64,000 bases of DNA from Dyella japonica A8 (GCF_000725385.1 NZ_CP008884.1:2294001-2358000); one strand, 5' to 3'; counted from the first letter of the stretch, positions 47,282-57,499 are shown. Translations and numbers: made by a program. The notes: generated from the letters alone by a model not told the origin.

Positions 47282-48390
47282 GCGGCCATCCTCGAGGGCG
47301 AGTACGGCGTGGGATCGATCGCGGGGCGGCGCCCCTGGATCAAGTCGATCATCAGCGTTGCGCTGCCCAGCGCCGTGGTGACGCCCAGCCCTTCGTGGCC
47401 CGCAGCCACCCACTGGTCGACGGCATCGGGTACGGCGCCGAGGTAGGGACGCCCATCCGGGGTGGTGGGGCGAAAACCGGTCCAGATGCGCAGCGCCTGC
47501 AACTGGCGCAATGCCGGCACGAAAGCAAAGCTGCGTGCCAGCATCCGCTGCACCATGGCCGGTGATACATCGGCATCGTTCGCGCTGAACTCGCGCGAAG
47601 AGCCGATCAGGATCTGGCCCGTGGGCCGCGGTTGCACGTTGAACGCCACGCTGCTGTCCGCATCGCCGTGGGCGCTGTCGGCATAGCCCAGCTCAAGCAA
47701 CTGGTGGCGGATGAATCCGGGATAGCGATCGGTGATGACGAGATGCCCCTTGCGCGCGCGCATGGCCAGCGCCGGCAGCAGCGTGGGCAGGGCGCAACCG
47801 GTGGCCACCAGCACCGGGCCGGACAGGTGTGTGCCATCGTCGAGCTGCACGCCGCCACGTGGCAGCGATTGCGCGCGACGGCCGGCATACAGCCGCGCAC
47901 CGCGCGACAGCGCCCGGTTCACCAGGACGTTCGCCATGCGTGGCGGATACACCACGGCTTCGCGGGGTACCAGCATGCCACCGGCCAGCCCGGGCACCAG
48001 CGCGGGTTCGAGTTCGTAGAGCGTCGCGGCGTCAAGCAGCGAGGCATCGATGCCCACGGCCTTCAGGCGCGCGATGCGTTCGCGTGCGGCGCCGAGTTCC
48101 TGGTCGTTGCGTGCCACCCACAGCGTGCCGCAGCGGCTGAACTCCGCTTCCTTCAGTTCGGCGAAGTCTTCCCACAGGCGGAGCGAATAGTGCGCCAACG
48201 CGAGTTCGGCCGGGTCGTCGTCCATCGCTACCAGATGGCCCATCGCCGCCGCCGTGGCGCCACCGCCGACCGGGCCTGGCTCCACGATGGCGACGCGCAT
48301 GCCTTCGGCGCTGGCCACGTCGGCGCAGCTGGCGCCGATGATGCCGGCGCCGATGACGATCAGGTCAAACGTGGCGGCCTTGCCGTTCAT
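47278..48390 (-). CDS. D-hydroxyproline dehydrogenase catalytic FAD subunit (DAO family, HcnC-like)
   Basis: A 370-residue D-amino acid oxidase-family flavoprotein. The N-terminal dinucleotide fold [18 protein letters not shown] is followed by [17 protein letters not shown], and the C-terminal block is [19 protein letters not shown] and [14 protein letters not shown], both typical of the family. It should oxidise cis-4-hydroxy-D-proline to 1-pyrroline-4-hydroxy-2-carboxylate and hand electrons to the 2Fe-2S and alpha subunits. The ATG at 48388-48390 overlaps the epimerase stop (four bases); a longer frame upstream would run into the epimerase gene. Confidence 0.87.
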   Translation of the reverse strand: MNGKAATFDLIVIGAGIIGASCADVASAEGMRVAIVEPGPVGGGATAAAMGHLVAMDDDPAELALAHYSLRLWEDFAELKEAEFSRCGTLWVARNDQELGAARERIARLKAVGIDASLLDAATLYELEPALVPGLAGGMLVPREAVVYPPRMANVLVNRALSRGARLYAGRRAQSLPRGGVQLDDGTHLSGPVLVATGCALPTLLPALAMRARKGHLVITDRYPGFIRHQLLELGYADSAHGDADSSVAFNVQPRPTGQILIGSSREFSANDADVSPAMVQRMLARSFAFVPALRQLQALRIWTGFRPTTPDGRPYLGAVPDAVDQWVAAGHEGLGVTTALGSATLMIDLIQGRRPAIDPTPYSPSRMAA

Positions 48391-49328
48391 TCCGCGCCGC
48401 TGCCCCAGGTGAAGGCGTCCGCCTCGTCGAACAACAACGTGCTGCGCGCCACCACGAAGGCGGTGCCGGTGATCTGCGGGTGCACGCCACGCGTGCCGGG
48501 CGTGTAACGGCCTTCGAACACGCTGCCGAGGATGCTTTCCTGCATCCACGTGTCACCCGGTGCCAGCGTGCCGGCGGCGGCAAGGCAGGCCAGCTTGGCG
48601 CTGGTGCCGGTGCCGCAGGGCGAGCGGTCGTAGGCGAGTCCGGGGCACAACACGAAGTTGCGGCCATCCAGTCCGGCAACCGGCGAGCTTGTGTTCACCT
48701 CGATGTGATCGATCTCGCCGCCTTCCGCGCCGGTGATGCCTTGGGCTTCCAGCGCGTGGCGCACGGCTTCGGTGTAGGTGGTGAGCGCACGCTGGTGCTG
48801 GATTTCGACCGGCAGCGGCGTGTCATGGGTGATGAAGAACCAGTTGCCACCCCATGCGATATCGCCGGTGACGCGGCCATAGCCGGGCACGTTGACGCTG
48901 ACATTGGCCGCGTGGCGATAGCTTTCCACGTTGTCGATGGTGACGCGGCCATCCTCGTGCAATTCCGCGCCGACGGTCCCTACTGGCGTATCGATGCGAT
49001 GCCTGCCGGGACCGATGCGCCCCATGTGCTGCAGCGTGCGCACCAGGCCGATGGTGCCGTGACCGCACATGCCGAGATAGGACACGTTGTTGAAATAGAT
49101 CACGCTGGCACACGCGCCTTCCGTCTGCGGGGGCAACAGCAGCGCACCCACCACGGTGCTCGATCCACGCGGCTCGCAGGCGATGGCGCTGCGCCACCGG
49201 TCGAAGTCGCGGCGGAAGCGTTCGCGTTGTTCCATCAGCGAACCGCCACCCAGGTCGGGGAAGCCGGCGATCACGACGCGGGTCGGTTCGCCACCGGTAT
49301 GTGAGTCGATCACGTCTATGGTATGCAT
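48387..49328 (-). CDS. lhpA: 4-hydroxyproline 2-epimerase (proline racemase family)
   Basis: First enzyme of the pathway, turning trans-4-hydroxy-L-proline into cis-4-hydroxy-D-proline. The 313-residue protein shows the racemase N-terminus [17 protein letters not shown] and both catalytic cysteines: [16 protein letters not shown] and [17 protein letters not shown]. Cys/Cys pairs occur in true 4-hydroxyproline epimerases and proline racemases; 3-hydroxyproline dehydratases have Thr at the second place, so that function is excluded. It is the first gene of an operon of seven overlapping or nearly touching genes and is divergent from the AraC-type regulator. Confidence 0.92.
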   Translation of the reverse strand: MHTIDVIDSHTGGEPTRVVIAGFPDLGGGSLMEQRERFRRDFDRWRSAIACEPRGSSTVVGALLLPPQTEGACASVIYFNNVSYLGMCGHGTIGLVRTLQHMGRIGPGRHRIDTPVGTVGAELHEDGRVTIDNVESYRHAANVSVNVPGYGRVTGDIAWGGNWFFITHDTPLPVEIQHQRALTTYTEAVRHALEAQGITGAEGGEIDHIEVNTSSPVAGLDGRNFVLCPGLAYDRSPCGTGTSAKLACLAAAGTLAPGDTWMQESILGSVFEGRYTPGTRGVHPQITGTAFVVARSTLLFDEADAFTWGSGAE

Positions 49329-49391
49329 GGTGCTTATGCTCGCGCCGCGTCGCCTGGTCGGTCTAGAAACGCTTACCGCCCCGCGATGCGG

Positions 49392-49419
49392 AAATCGGCA
49401 CAATGCAAAATCGCCCAAT
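49392..49419. promoter_or_regulatory. Imperfect direct repeat in the lhpA/araC divergent region
   Basis: AAATCGGCACAAT (49392-49404) is repeated as AAATCGCCCAAT (49408-49419), one helical turn and a half apart, in the 147-base space between the divergent epimerase and regulator genes. AraC proteins bind such direct repeats, so this is a candidate site for the adjacent regulator. No footprint-like motif is known to me for it. Confidence 0.4.
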
Positions 49420-49475
49420 CGGCTTATGCTGCAAGTGCAGCAACGATCTGTGCGGAGTTGAGGGCTTTCATCCAG

Positions 49476-50213
49476 ATGAAGATTTCTGCCGACGAACTGG
49501 AAGCGTTGTTCGACGCGGTGCCCGATGTCGTGTTCTTCGTGAAGGACAGCGAGGGCCGTTACACGCATGCCAACCTCACCCTGGTGAGGCGGTTGGGGCT
49601 CAAGCATCGCAGCGACGTCATTGGCCGCAGTGTGACCGAGTTGTTTCCCAAGGCGCTGGGTGGTTCCTACGCCTCACAGGACCAGCGCGTGCTCGACGGC
49701 GAAGTGATGGAAAACCAGCTTGAAGTGCACATGTTCCCCAACCGCAACACAGGCTGGTGCCTTACCTGCAAGCGGCCCTTGCGTCAGCGCGGCGAGGTGC
49801 GCGGCATCGTGGGCATTTCGCGCGATCTCGGGCGGCCGGATGGGCGTCACCCCACGTATGCGCGCCTGCGCCGTGTGCTGGCTTTTCTGCAGGAGCACTA
49901 CGCCGAAGGCGTGCGCGTGGCGCATCTCGCCGAACTGGCGGATCTGTCGGTGGCGCAGCTGGAGCGCCATTTCCGCAAGGTGTTCCAGCTGACTCCGCAA
50001 CAGTTGCAGACCAAGTTGCGCATCGAGGAAGCGATGCGCCGGCTGCATGGCGACGACAGCATCGCGGCGATCGGCCTGGCTTGCGGCTTCGCCGACCAGA
50101 GTGCGTTTTCGCGCCAGTTCAAAGCCACGGTGGGCATGACGCCGCGTGATTACCGCAGTGTGGTGACATCGTCGGGGAATCACCGCGCTCCCGAACCCGA
50201 ACTGGTGTCCTGA
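49476..50213 (+). CDS. PAS-AraC transcriptional regulator of hydroxyproline genes
   Basis: A 245-residue regulator. The N-terminal PAS/PAC domain (about 5-115: [21 protein letters not shown] in parts, [27 protein letters not shown]) is followed by an AraC-type double HTH (about 135-230: [65 protein letters not shown]). The PAS domain probably senses a ligand, perhaps hydroxyproline. It is transcribed away from lhpA, a layout typical for the activator of the operon. The ATG at 49476 follows GGGC only weakly; starts upstream are possible but would add non-PAS residues. A strong terminator follows. Confidence 0.88.
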   Translation: MKISADELEALFDAVPDVVFFVKDSEGRYTHANLTLVRRLGLKHRSDVIGRSVTELFPKALGGSYASQDQRVLDGEVMENQLEVHMFPNRNTGWCLTCKRPLRQRGEVRGIVGISRDLGRPDGRHPTYARLRRVLAFLQEHYAEGVRVAHLAELADLSVAQLERHFRKVFQLTPQQLQTKLRIEEAMRRLHGDDSIAAIGLACGFADQSAFSRQFKATVGMTPRDYRSVVTSSGNHRAPEPELVS

Positions 50214-50218
50214 CAAAA

Positions 50219-50246
50219 AAGCCCCGCATCAAGCGGGGCTTTCTTG
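50219..50246. terminator. Bidirectional terminator
   Basis: Stem AAGCCCCGC/GCGGGGCTT (50219-50227 with 50233-50241), loop ATCAA, with A-run on the left and TTTCTT on the right, so it can serve the convergent AraC gene (plus) and the YXWGXW gene (minus). Confidence 0.92.
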
Positions 50247-50270
50247 GGGAGCAGCGCGGGATCGGAGGGC

Positions 50271-50645
50271 TTAGCCCTGTACCCACACGCCGACGTTGAG
50301 GTGCCAGCCATCGTTGTGCTGCACGTAGTGCGGATGCACGTAGTGGTAACCCGGGCGTTCCGCTTCCCAGTGGCCGTGCACGGCGATGTACTCATGGCCG
50401 TTCCAGTGCCAGTAGCCGTGGGCCCAGACGTAACCCGGACGGTGCACGGGCTCTTCCTCGACGATCACGGTCGGCGGCGGCTGCGGGGCCACCACTTCCA
50501 CGTATTCACGCTGCACCACTTCACGCTCCACCACCGGCTGCTCGACAACGACGGGGCGCGGGTGGGGGCGGGGTGCGGGCTGCTCCACGACACAGCCGCT
50601 GGCCAGCAGGGTCAGGGCGGTCAGTGCGACGAGACGAATCGACAT
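50271..50645 (-). CDS. YXWGXW repeat lipoprotein
   Basis: A 124-residue lipoprotein: signal MSIRLVALTALTLLASGC with lipobox LASGC, a Pro/Val/Glu-rich linker (PHPRPVVVEQPVVEREVV), then aromatic repeats GYVWAHGYWHWNGHEYIAV and HGHWEAERPGYHYVHPHYV of the YXWGXW class. Proteins of this class are small envelope proteins of unknown role, often rich in His and Trp. It is convergent with the AraC gene and separated from the next such gene by 239 bases with no visible gene. Confidence 0.87.
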   Translation of the reverse strand: MSIRLVALTALTLLASGCVVEQPAPRPHPRPVVVEQPVVEREVVQREYVEVVAPQPPPTVIVEEEPVHRPGYVWAHGYWHWNGHEYIAVHGHWEAERPGYHYVHPHYVQHNDGWHLNVGVWVQG

Positions 50646-50884
50646 GGATGAGTTTGCCTTTGTGAAGAATAGGTGAGTGCGGTGATCAGACGATGCCGTG
50701 CGTGGCTGTGGGTTACCTTTCTTGGAAAGTCTGGTTTTTCCTTCTGTGGCAAGTATTTGCGATGACGGGGAGGGCCTTGGGTGGCCCCTGTCCGGTCTCC
50801 CTCGGTCTATGTCACTGATGCGGCGGGACTACCGTGCGCGGGCGGCGGCGTCATGCTTCCGCCTTGCCGCAAGGAGCTGCGGGG

Positions 50885-51214
50885 TCAGCGTCCGCCCCAG
50901 TAGCTGTCATGCCAGCGCCAGCCGTCGCGGGCATGTTCCCAGTGCCCTGGGCGATAGATGTAGCCCGGGCGGGCGCGCACCCAATAGCCACTGATCCAGA
51001 CATGCCGGTGACCATCCCAGCGCCAGTAACCGGGTGCCCATACGTAGCCGACGCGCGGCGGCGGTACGACTTCGTAGCGCGGCGGTGGAGGGGCGACGCC
51101 CACGGCCACCGAGACCGCGACGCCGGCGACAGCATCCGGGGCATGGGTCGCGGCGCCCGCGCCGGTCAGGCCGATTGCCACGAGCAGGGCAAGTTTGCGG
51201 GTGATGATCAGCAT
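50885..51214 (-). CDS. YXWGXW repeat protein, exported
   Basis: A 109-residue protein with a signal peptide-like N-terminus (ITRKLALLVAIGLTGAGA) and a Val/Ala-rich stretch, then PPRVGYVWAPGYWRWDGH, VWISGYWVRARPGYIYR and PGHWEHARDGWRWHDSYWGG, three YXWGXW-like repeats. It is a second member of the same family as the protein encoded at 50271-50645. AAGGAGG lies ahead of the ATG at 51212-51214. No lipobox is seen. The 239-base gap between the two genes is intergenic. Confidence 0.86.
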   Translation of the reverse strand: MLIITRKLALLVAIGLTGAGAATHAPDAVAGVAVSVAVGVAPPPPRYEVVPPPRVGYVWAPGYWRWDGHRHVWISGYWVRARPGYIYRPGHWEHARDGWRWHDSYWGGR

Positions 51215-51348
51215 GAGCCGCCTCCTTCGGATCGGCCGCACCGTGCGGCTTCAGGGCGGAGAACGGCAGATTTCTCTGATGTGTTGACGGCCTGGGCCGC
51301 GCTTGTTCAGGTTCGTAGAGGTAAGTGACGTCCGTTCATTCAGTTTTC

Positions 51349-51389
51349 TTGACGATAAAAGAACGAACGGTCGTGCTATTTTATCGGCC
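51349..51389 (+). promoter_or_regulatory. Promoter and candidate operator of the TetR gene; leaderless mRNA likely
   Basis: TTGACG (51349-51354) and the AT-rich CTATTTTAT (51376-51384) lie so close to the ATG at 51390 that the transcript would start at or just before the start codon, and no ribosome site is present. GAACGAACGGTCGTG (51361-51375) between them has the inverted character of a TetR operator. Confidence 0.5.
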
Positions 51390-52013
51390 ATGAACATCGC
51401 ACCCACCGGCAAGCGCGCCGCCACGCGCGAACTCATCCTTGAACACGCCTACGCGCTGGCGCGCCGCGATGGCCTGGAAGGACTGTCCATCGGCTCGCTG
51501 GCGCAGGACGTGGGCATGTCCAAGAGTGGTGTGTTTGCGCACTTCGGCTCGCGCGAGGACTTGCAACTGGCAGTACTTGAAGCAGGCCAGCTGCGCTTCC
51601 TGCAACACGTGAAGTGGCCCGCCCTGAAGCTGCCGCGCGGCCTGCCGCGGGTGCGCGCCATCGTGGCCAACTGGGTGGAGTGGGCGCACGAATACCAGAG
51701 CGGCTGCGTGCTGCTCGCCGCGGCCAGCGAGTACGACGGCCGCGAAGGGCCGCTGCATGACCATGTCACACGGCAACAGGCCGGCTGGCGGCGGGAAATG
51801 TGCCGCGCCATTGGCCACGCCATTGGCAACGGGGAGTTGGCTGCCGATACCGACCCTTCGCAGCTCGCCTTCGAGATCTACGCCCTGATGCTGGGCCTGC
51901 ACCACGATGCAGCCCTGTTCGGTTTCGATGAAGCGCGCCGGCACACGCTGGCGGGCTTCGAACGCCTGATCACCAGCTACGCCCCGCAGCCGGATCGGAG
52001 GACTGCGCCATGA
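51390..52013 (+). CDS. TetR-family transcriptional regulator
   Basis: A 207-residue regulator. The N-terminal HTH spans TRELILEHAYALARRDGLEG and LSIGSLAQDVGMSKSGVFAHF, the standard TetR pattern. The ligand domain is helical and contains the C-terminal fold seen in the PF16925-type group (GCVLLAAASEYDGREGPLHD). The ATG at 51390 is preferred to a frame-open upstream start because it gives the usual TetR length. It overlaps the alpha/beta hydrolase gene by four bases (ATGA), so it probably regulates that gene and itself. Confidence 0.9.
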   Translation: MNIAPTGKRAATRELILEHAYALARRDGLEGLSIGSLAQDVGMSKSGVFAHFGSREDLQLAVLEAGQLRFLQHVKWPALKLPRGLPRVRAIVANWVEWAHEYQSGCVLLAAASEYDGREGPLHDHVTRQQAGWRREMCRAIGHAIGNGELAADTDPSQLAFEIYALMLGLHHDAALFGFDEARRHTLAGFERLITSYAPQPDRRTAP

Positions 52014-52948
52014 CCCGTCAAGCCACACCCGTCGCCAAGCCCCACCGCCGCGGTCCCGGCGCCATGACGCTAGGCGCGGTGCGCGCCGGCTTCGCGCTGG
52101 GCAGCCGCATCGCGCCGGCACGCGCGGTGAAGCGCGCCGTGCGCATCTTCACCACGCCGTTCGCCAGCAGCCGTGCCCGCGCGCAGACCGCGCCGCAAGA
52201 CGCGGAAATGCAGCGCGGCGAGCTGTCAGTCCATGGGCAGCGTATTGCCACCTACACCTGGGGCGACCCGGCGCGACAGCCTTACGTGCTGCTCGTGCAC
52301 GGCTGGTCCAGCTTCGGCCTGCGCTATCAGCCGTGGGTGAAACCCCTGCGTGACATGGGCTATGCGCTGGTGGCTTTCGACCAGCCGGGCCATGGCCTCA
52401 GCGACGGGCGCCACTGCACGCTGCCCGATTTCATCGAGACCGTGCGCGAAGTGGGGCGCCACTTCGGCGAGGCCGCGCTGACCATCGCCCATTCACTGGG
52501 TGGCGCCGCCGCGACGCTGGCGCAGGGCGATGCCTGGCATTCGCAGAAACTGATCCTCATCGCCCCGGCTGCCGACCCGGTGGCGGCCACGCAGCGCTTC
52601 AGCCGCCTGGTGCGGCTGGGTGACCACTTGCGTGGTCGCATGCACGACAGCCTGGAAGCGATGACCGGCATCAACATCCACGACCTGCAGGTGCACCGAT
52701 ACCTGCCGTCGCTGGGGCAGCCGGCGCTGATCGTGCATGACATGGATGACCTTGAGGTGCCCTGGGCCGAAGGCGAGCGCTATGCACGCCACTGGCACGG
52801 CGCGCGTCTGTACACCACGCAAGGGCTGGGTCACCACAAGGTGTTGGACGCACCCGAGGTGATCGACGTGTCGCTGGCCTTCCTGCGCGGCGAGAACGTC
52901 GGCGAACGTGTCGTCTCCTCGCCGAATCTGCCGTTTGGTGACAGCTGA
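52010..52948 (+). CDS. Alpha/beta-fold hydrolase
   Basis: A 312-residue alpha/beta hydrolase. Visible features: HGWSSFGLRYQPWVKPL (oxyanion region), DQPGHGLSDGRHC, the nucleophile elbow TIAHSLGGAA with serine in HSLGG, an acid in HDMDDLEVPWAEGERY and the final histidine in TTQGLGHHKVLDAPEV. The substrate is unknown; esters or epoxides are possible. The first 60 residues are basic and of unclear function. It is translationally coupled to the TetR gene, so the ligand is probably a compound it detoxifies. Confidence 0.86.
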   Translation: MTRQATPVAKPHRRGPGAMTLGAVRAGFALGSRIAPARAVKRAVRIFTTPFASSRARAQTAPQDAEMQRGELSVHGQRIATYTWGDPARQPYVLLVHGWSSFGLRYQPWVKPLRDMGYALVAFDQPGHGLSDGRHCTLPDFIETVREVGRHFGEAALTIAHSLGGAAATLAQGDAWHSQKLILIAPAADPVAATQRFSRLVRLGDHLRGRMHDSLEAMTGINIHDLQVHRYLPSLGQPALIVHDMDDLEVPWAEGERYARHWHGARLYTTQGLGHHKVLDAPEVIDVSLAFLRGENVGERVVSSPNLPFGDS

Positions 52949-52973
52949 GCGACAGCGAACCGTCCGCCCGCCC

Positions 52974-53165
52974 TGTAGGAGCGCACTGGTGCGCGACAGC
53001 CTGACGGCGCGGTGACCCTGCGGCGCTGCGGTCGCCCACAGGGTGGGCTCCCACCACAAGGCGCCTCGCCTGAGCCGCCTCCTTGTAGGAGCGCACCCTG
53101 TGCGCGACGACCTTACAGAGCGATGACGCCATGGCGCCACGGTCGCGCACCAGTGCGCTCCTACA
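52974..53165. repeat. Two REP palindromes upstream of icmF
   Basis: REP 1 (52974-53053) starts TGTAGGAGCGCACTGGTGCG and has a diverged right arm; REP 2 (53083-53165) starts TTGTAGGAGCGCACCCTGTG and ends CACCAGTGCGCTCCTACA. Together they fill most of the 371-base gap between the hydrolase gene and icmF; no gene is seen there. Confidence 0.87.
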
Positions 53166-53319
53166 GGAAAGGCGGTGCGTTTCGCCAGTGATGGCGCCAG
53201 ACATACCGTTGCGCACGGTTTCAGCAAAAAAATCACGCCACCACCGCGCCGCAACATGTTCCGAACGTAACCATCCTCTAAAATCGGGAGTCCGACGCAC
53301 CGCAGTCCCCGGAGTCCCC

Positions 53320-56300
53320 ATGAGTTCCCCCGCCCAGCACGTTTCCGCCAGCGCCGCCACGGCGGAGAGCCGCCCGTTGCGCTTCGTCACCGCCGCCAGC
53401 CTGTTCGACGGCCACGACGCGGCCATCAACATCATGCGTCGCATCATCCAGTCGCAGGGCGCGGAGGTGATCCACCTCGGCCACAACCGCTCGGTGGAGG
53501 ACGTGGTGCGCGCCGCGCTGCAGGAAGACGCCGACGCCATCGCGTTGTCGTCCTACCAGGGCGGCCATGTCGAGTACTTCAAGTACATGGTCGACATGCT
53601 CAAGGAACAAAACGCCTCGCACATCCGCGTGTTCGGCGGTGGCGGCGGCACCATCACGCCGGAAGAAATCCGCGAGCTGCAGGCCTACGGCGTCGAGCGC
53701 ATCTATCACCCGAACGACGGCATGAAGCTCGGCCTCACCGAGATGATCGAGGACGTCATGCACCGCACGCGCGCCGCTGCGGTGAAACGGGCGAAGGAAG
53801 AGCAGTCGTCCGCCGTGACGCCGTTGGTCGATATCGGCAACGAAATTGCCGTGGGCCACGTGCTCTCGGCCATCGAAGAAGGCGAGATCGCCGAGGCCGA
53901 ACTCGACCACCTGCGCAAGCAGTGGAAGATGGCCGGCAAGCAGACGCCGGTGCTCGGCGTCACCGGTACCGGCGGCGCGGGCAAGTCCTCGGTGGTGGAC
54001 GAGCTGCTGCTGCGCTTCCTGCATGCCTTCCCGGAGATGCGCATCGCCGTGCTGGCTGTGGACCCGACCCGCCGCCGCAGCGGCGGTGCGTTGCTGGGCG
54101 ACCGCATCCGCATGAACTCGCTGCGCAGCCATCGCGTCTACATGCGCTCCATGGCCACGCGTCGCCAGCACGCCGCCACCAGCGCGGTGCTGCGCGACTG
54201 CATCGATTTCCTCAAGGCGCAGCCGTACGACCTTGTCATCGTCGAAACCGCTGGCATCGGCCAGAGCGATTCGGAGATCGTCGACCTGGTGGATTTCCCC
54301 ACCTACGTCATGACCAGCGACTACGGCGCGGCCAGCCAGCTCGAGAAGATCGACATGCTCGACTTCGCCGAACTGGTGGTGCTCAACAAGTTCGACAAGC
54401 GCGGCGCGGAAGACGCGCTGCGCGACGTGCGCAAGCAGTGGAAGCGCAACCGCACCGCCTTCACGCTCACCGACGAGCAGGTGCCGGTGTTCCCCACCAT
54501 CGCCAGCCAGTTCAACGATCCGGGCGTGACCTGGATGTTCACCAACCTGTGCCGTCTGCTGCGCGACAAGCTCGGCCTGCCGGCCGACAAGTGGTCGCCC
54601 AACCTCGACACCACGCTGAAGGAACCGCGTGCCACCGTGCTCATCCCAGGTGCGCGCGTGCGCTACCTGGCGGAGATCGCCGAGCAGGGCCGCGGTATCA
54701 ACAAGGAAATCGAGCGCGAAGCCGAGTTCGCCAGCAAGGCGCAGCACTACTACGAGTCGCTGAAGGAACTGGGCGACGCGCACCTGCCGCGCGAACTGGC
54801 CCGCTATGAATCCGACGCGCTGCACGAAGAGGGCGCCGACCGCAGCCTGCTGACCCTGCGCCAGCGCTACAACGCGGCCATCAAGGAACTCAGCCACGAA
54901 GCGATCCACCTGCTGCACGACTGGCCCAAGCGCTACAAGTCGGTGACCGAGGAGGTCAACGAGTACAAGGTGCGCGACAAGGTGATCCGCGTGGAGAACT
55001 ACCGCGAATCGCTCAGTCACCAGAAGATCCCGAAGGTCGCGCCGCCCAAGACCAAGGACTGGGGCGACCTGCTGCGCTTCCTGAAGCGCGAGAACCTGCC
55101 CGGCCACTACCCGTACACCGGCGGCGTGTATCCGTACCGCCGCACCGGCGAGGATCCCACCCGCATGTTCGCGGGCGAGGGCACACCGGAGCGCACCAAC
55201 CGCCGCTTCCATTACCTGAGCCAGGGCGGCGCGGCCACGCGCCTGTCCACCGCGTTCGACTCGGTGACGCTGTACGGTGAAGACCCGGCGCCGCGCCCGG
55301 ACATCTACGGCAAGATCGGCAACTCCGGCGTCAACATCGCCACGCTGGACGACATGAAGAAGCTGTACTCCGGCTTCGACCTCAGCGCGCCGAGCAGCTC
55401 GGTGTCGATGACCATCAACGGTCCCGCGCCGATCATCCTCGCGATGTTCATGAACACCGCGATCGACCAGAACATTGAAAAGTACCTGAAGGAAGACCCG
55501 GCGCGCTGGGCCGCTGCCGAGAAGAAGCTGGCCGCGATGTTCCCCCATGGCCGTCCGCAGTACTCGGGCGACCTTCCCAAGGGCAACGAAGGCCTCGGCC
55601 TTGGCCTGCTCGGCGTCACCGGCGACCAGCTGGTGGATGCGGAAACCTACGCGCGCATCAAGGAAGAAACCCTGCAGACCGTGCGCGGCACGGTGCAGGC
55701 GGACATCCTCAAGGAAGACCAGGCGCAGAACACCTGCATCTTCTCGACGGAATTCGCGCTGCGCATGATGGGCGACATCCAGCAGTACTTCGTCGACCAC
55801 AAGGTGCGCAACTTCTACTCCGTGTCCATCTCCGGCTATCACATCGCCGAAGCCGGCGCGAACCCGATCAGCCAGCTGGCCTTCACGCTGAGCAACGGCT
55901 TCACCATCGTCGAGTACTACCTCGCGCGCGGCATGCAGATCGACGACTTCGCGCCGAACCTGTCGTTCTTCTTCTCCAACGGCATGGACCCGGAATACAC
56001 CGTGATCGGCCGCGTGGCCCGCCGCATCTGGGCGCGCGCCATGCGCGAGCGCTATGGCGCCAGCGCACGCAGCCAGATGATGAAGTACCACATCCAGACC
56101 TCCGGCCGCTCGCTGCACGCGCAGGAAATCCAGTTCAACGACATCCGCACCACGTTGCAGGCGCTGTACGCGCTGTTCGACAACTGCAACAGCCTGCATA
56201 CCAACGCGTACGACGAGGCCATCACCACGCCGACCGAGGAAAGCGTGCGTCGTGCGGTGGCGATCCAGATGATCATCAACAAGGAACTGGGCCTCAACTT

Positions 56301-56787
56301 CAACGAGAACCCCTGGCAGGGCAGCCACATCGTCGATGCGCTGACCGACATCGTCGAAGAGGCCGTCTACAAGGAGTTCGAGGCGATCAGCGAGCGCGGC
56401 GGCGTGCTTGGCGCGATGGACACCATGTACCAGCGCGGCAAGATCCAGGAAGAGTCGATGTACTACGAGCAGAAGAAGCACGACGGCAGCCTCCCGCTGA
56501 TCGGCGTGAACACCTTCCTGCCCAAGGACCATGGCGGCGAGATCGCCACCGAGATCGAACTCATCCGTTCCACCGAAGGCGAGAAGGGCCAACAGATCGA
56601 CAACGTGCTGGCCTTCGGCCAGGCGCGCAATGGCTTGGCGCCGGAGAGCCTGAAGACCCTGCAGAACACTGCACGCGATCGCCGCAACGTGTTCGAGCAG
56701 TTGATGGAAGCGGTGAAGTACAACTCGCTGGGCCAGATCAGCCACGCCTTGTACGACGTGGGTGGCGAGTACCGGCGCAACATGTAA
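53320..56787 (+). CDS. icmF: Fused isobutyryl-CoA mutase (IcmF)
   Basis: A 1155-residue adenosylcobalamin mutase carrying all parts in one chain. Domain 1 (about 20-150) is the B12-binding domain: [12 protein letters not shown] (DxHxxA, His32), ALSSYQGGH and VFGGGGGTI. Domain 2 (about 205-430) is the MeaB-like G3E GTPase chaperone with P-loop GTGGAGKS (216-223). Domain 3 (about 590-1150) is the mutase barrel, with [53 protein letters not shown] and [20 protein letters not shown] near the end. It interconverts isobutyryl- and n-butyryl-CoA and can rearrange isovaleryl- to pivalyl-CoA (known for the family). The ATG at 53320 follows GGAG. A methylmalonyl-CoA mutase is excluded by the fused GTPase. 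Confidence 0.94.
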   Translation: MSSPAQHVSASAATAESRPLRFVTAASLFDGHDAAINIMRRIIQSQGAEVIHLGHNRSVEDVVRAALQEDADAIALSSYQGGHVEYFKYMVDMLKEQNASHIRVFGGGGGTITPEEIRELQAYGVERIYHPNDGMKLGLTEMIEDVMHRTRAAAVKRAKEEQSSAVTPLVDIGNEIAVGHVLSAIEEGEIAEAELDHLRKQWKMAGKQTPVLGVTGTGGAGKSSVVDELLLRFLHAFPEMRIAVLAVDPTRRRSGGALLGDRIRMNSLRSHRVYMRSMATRRQHAATSAVLRDCIDFLKAQPYDLVIVETAGIGQSDSEIVDLVDFPTYVMTSDYGAASQLEKIDMLDFAELVVLNKFDKRGAEDALRDVRKQWKRNRTAFTLTDEQVPVFPTIASQFNDPGVTWMFTNLCRLLRDKLGLPADKWSPNLDTTLKEPRATVLIPGARVRYLAEIAEQGRGINKEIEREAEFASKAQHYYESLKELGDAHLPRELARYESDALHEEGADRSLLTLRQRYNAAIKELSHEAIHLLHDWPKRYKSVTEEVNEYKVRDKVIRVENYRESLSHQKIPKVAPPKTKDWGDLLRFLKRENLPGHYPYTGGVYPYRRTGEDPTRMFAGEGTPERTNRRFHYLSQGGAATRLSTAFDSVTLYGEDPAPRPDIYGKIGNSGVNIATLDDMKKLYSGFDLSAPSSSVSMTINGPAPIILAMFMNTAIDQNIEKYLKEDPARWAAAEKKLAAMFPHGRPQYSGDLPKGNEGLGLGLLGVTGDQLVDAETYARIKEETLQTVRGTVQADILKEDQAQNTCIFSTEFALRMMGDIQQYFVDHKVRNFYSVSISGYHIAEAGANPISQLAFTLSNGFTIVEYYLARGMQIDDFAPNLSFFFSNGMDPEYTVIGRVARRIWARAMRERYGASARSQMMKYHIQTSGRSLHAQEIQFNDIRTTLQALYALFDNCNSLHTNAYDEAITTPTEESVRRAVAIQMIINKELGLNFNENPWQGSHIVDALTDIVEEAVYKEFEAISERGGVLGAMDTMYQRGKIQEESMYYEQKKHDGSLPLIGVNTFLPKDHGGEIATEIELIRSTEGEKGQQIDNVLAFGQARNGLAPESLKTLQNTARDRRNVFEQLMEAVKYNSLGQISHALYDVGGEYRRNM

Positions 56788-56799
56788 GCGGGGTGGGTG

Positions 56800-57399
56800 A
56801 TGGCTGGCGGTGATCTGTTCGGATGGTCGGGCGACGAAGGACTGGAGCCCGATTGCGCCTATTTCTTTGCCCTGATGCCGGAAGGCCAGGCCCTGCAGCA
56901 GATCGGTGAGCGGCGCGCCCACGCCGTTCACGCGGTGCAGTCGGCGCGTCCCTCGCCCGTCGAGGATCACCGGCTGCACCTGACGCTTTGCACCCCGAAA
57001 ACGCTGAAGCGGCTCCGCGCCCCGTTCGAGGAATCGCTCAAGCGAGCAGGCACGGACGTAGTCGCTTCGCCGTTTGATCTTCGCCTTGACGGGTTCGACA
57101 AGTTCAATGGGGGCTTCGACACATCCTGCCTCGTCCTTTGTAGCGACGAGGAAACGGGCGCGCGTGTGCAGACGTTGAAGGACGCTATTGGCCAGGCATT
57201 GTTCAAGCACGGGTTCGGCTGGGACAAGAGCACCCTGTCGCCCCATGTGACCTTGTACTACGCCAACGATGTCGAGCCGCCGGCCAGTTCGGGTGAGCCC
57301 ATTGATTGGCACGTGAATGAGTTCGTGCTTATTCGCAGCCATGTGGGGAAGCACAAGCACGATGTGATCGGGCGGTGGCCGCTGCGCGCGGCCGCGTAA
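56800..57399 (+). CDS. 2H phosphoesterase/RNA 2',3'-cyclic phosphodiesterase-like protein
   Basis: A 199-residue protein of the LigT/ThpR 2'-5' RNA ligase superfamily with both HxT/S motifs: HLTL at residues 60-63 and HVTL near residue 148. These histidines act on 2',3'-cyclic phosphates of RNA ends. It begins 13 bases after the icmF stop. Functional linkage to icmF is not expected from the family; the short spacing suggests shared transcription only. The GTG one codon upstream of the ATG at 56800 is an alternative start. Confidence 0.85.
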   Translation: MAGGDLFGWSGDEGLEPDCAYFFALMPEGQALQQIGERRAHAVHAVQSARPSPVEDHRLHLTLCTPKTLKRLRAPFEESLKRAGTDVVASPFDLRLDGFDKFNGGFDTSCLVLCSDEETGARVQTLKDAIGQALFKHGFGWDKSTLSPHVTLYYANDVEPPASSGEPIDWHVNEFVLIRSHVGKHKHDVIGRWPLRAAA

Positions 57400-57499
57400 G
57401 GTTGCCTTGTGCTCTTTGAGCTTTTGCTCTCTTCCACGCTGGGTATGCGGGGAGCGGGTGTGGAAGGCTGGGGCCTTGAGGCGCGAGGAGAAGGGCGGG

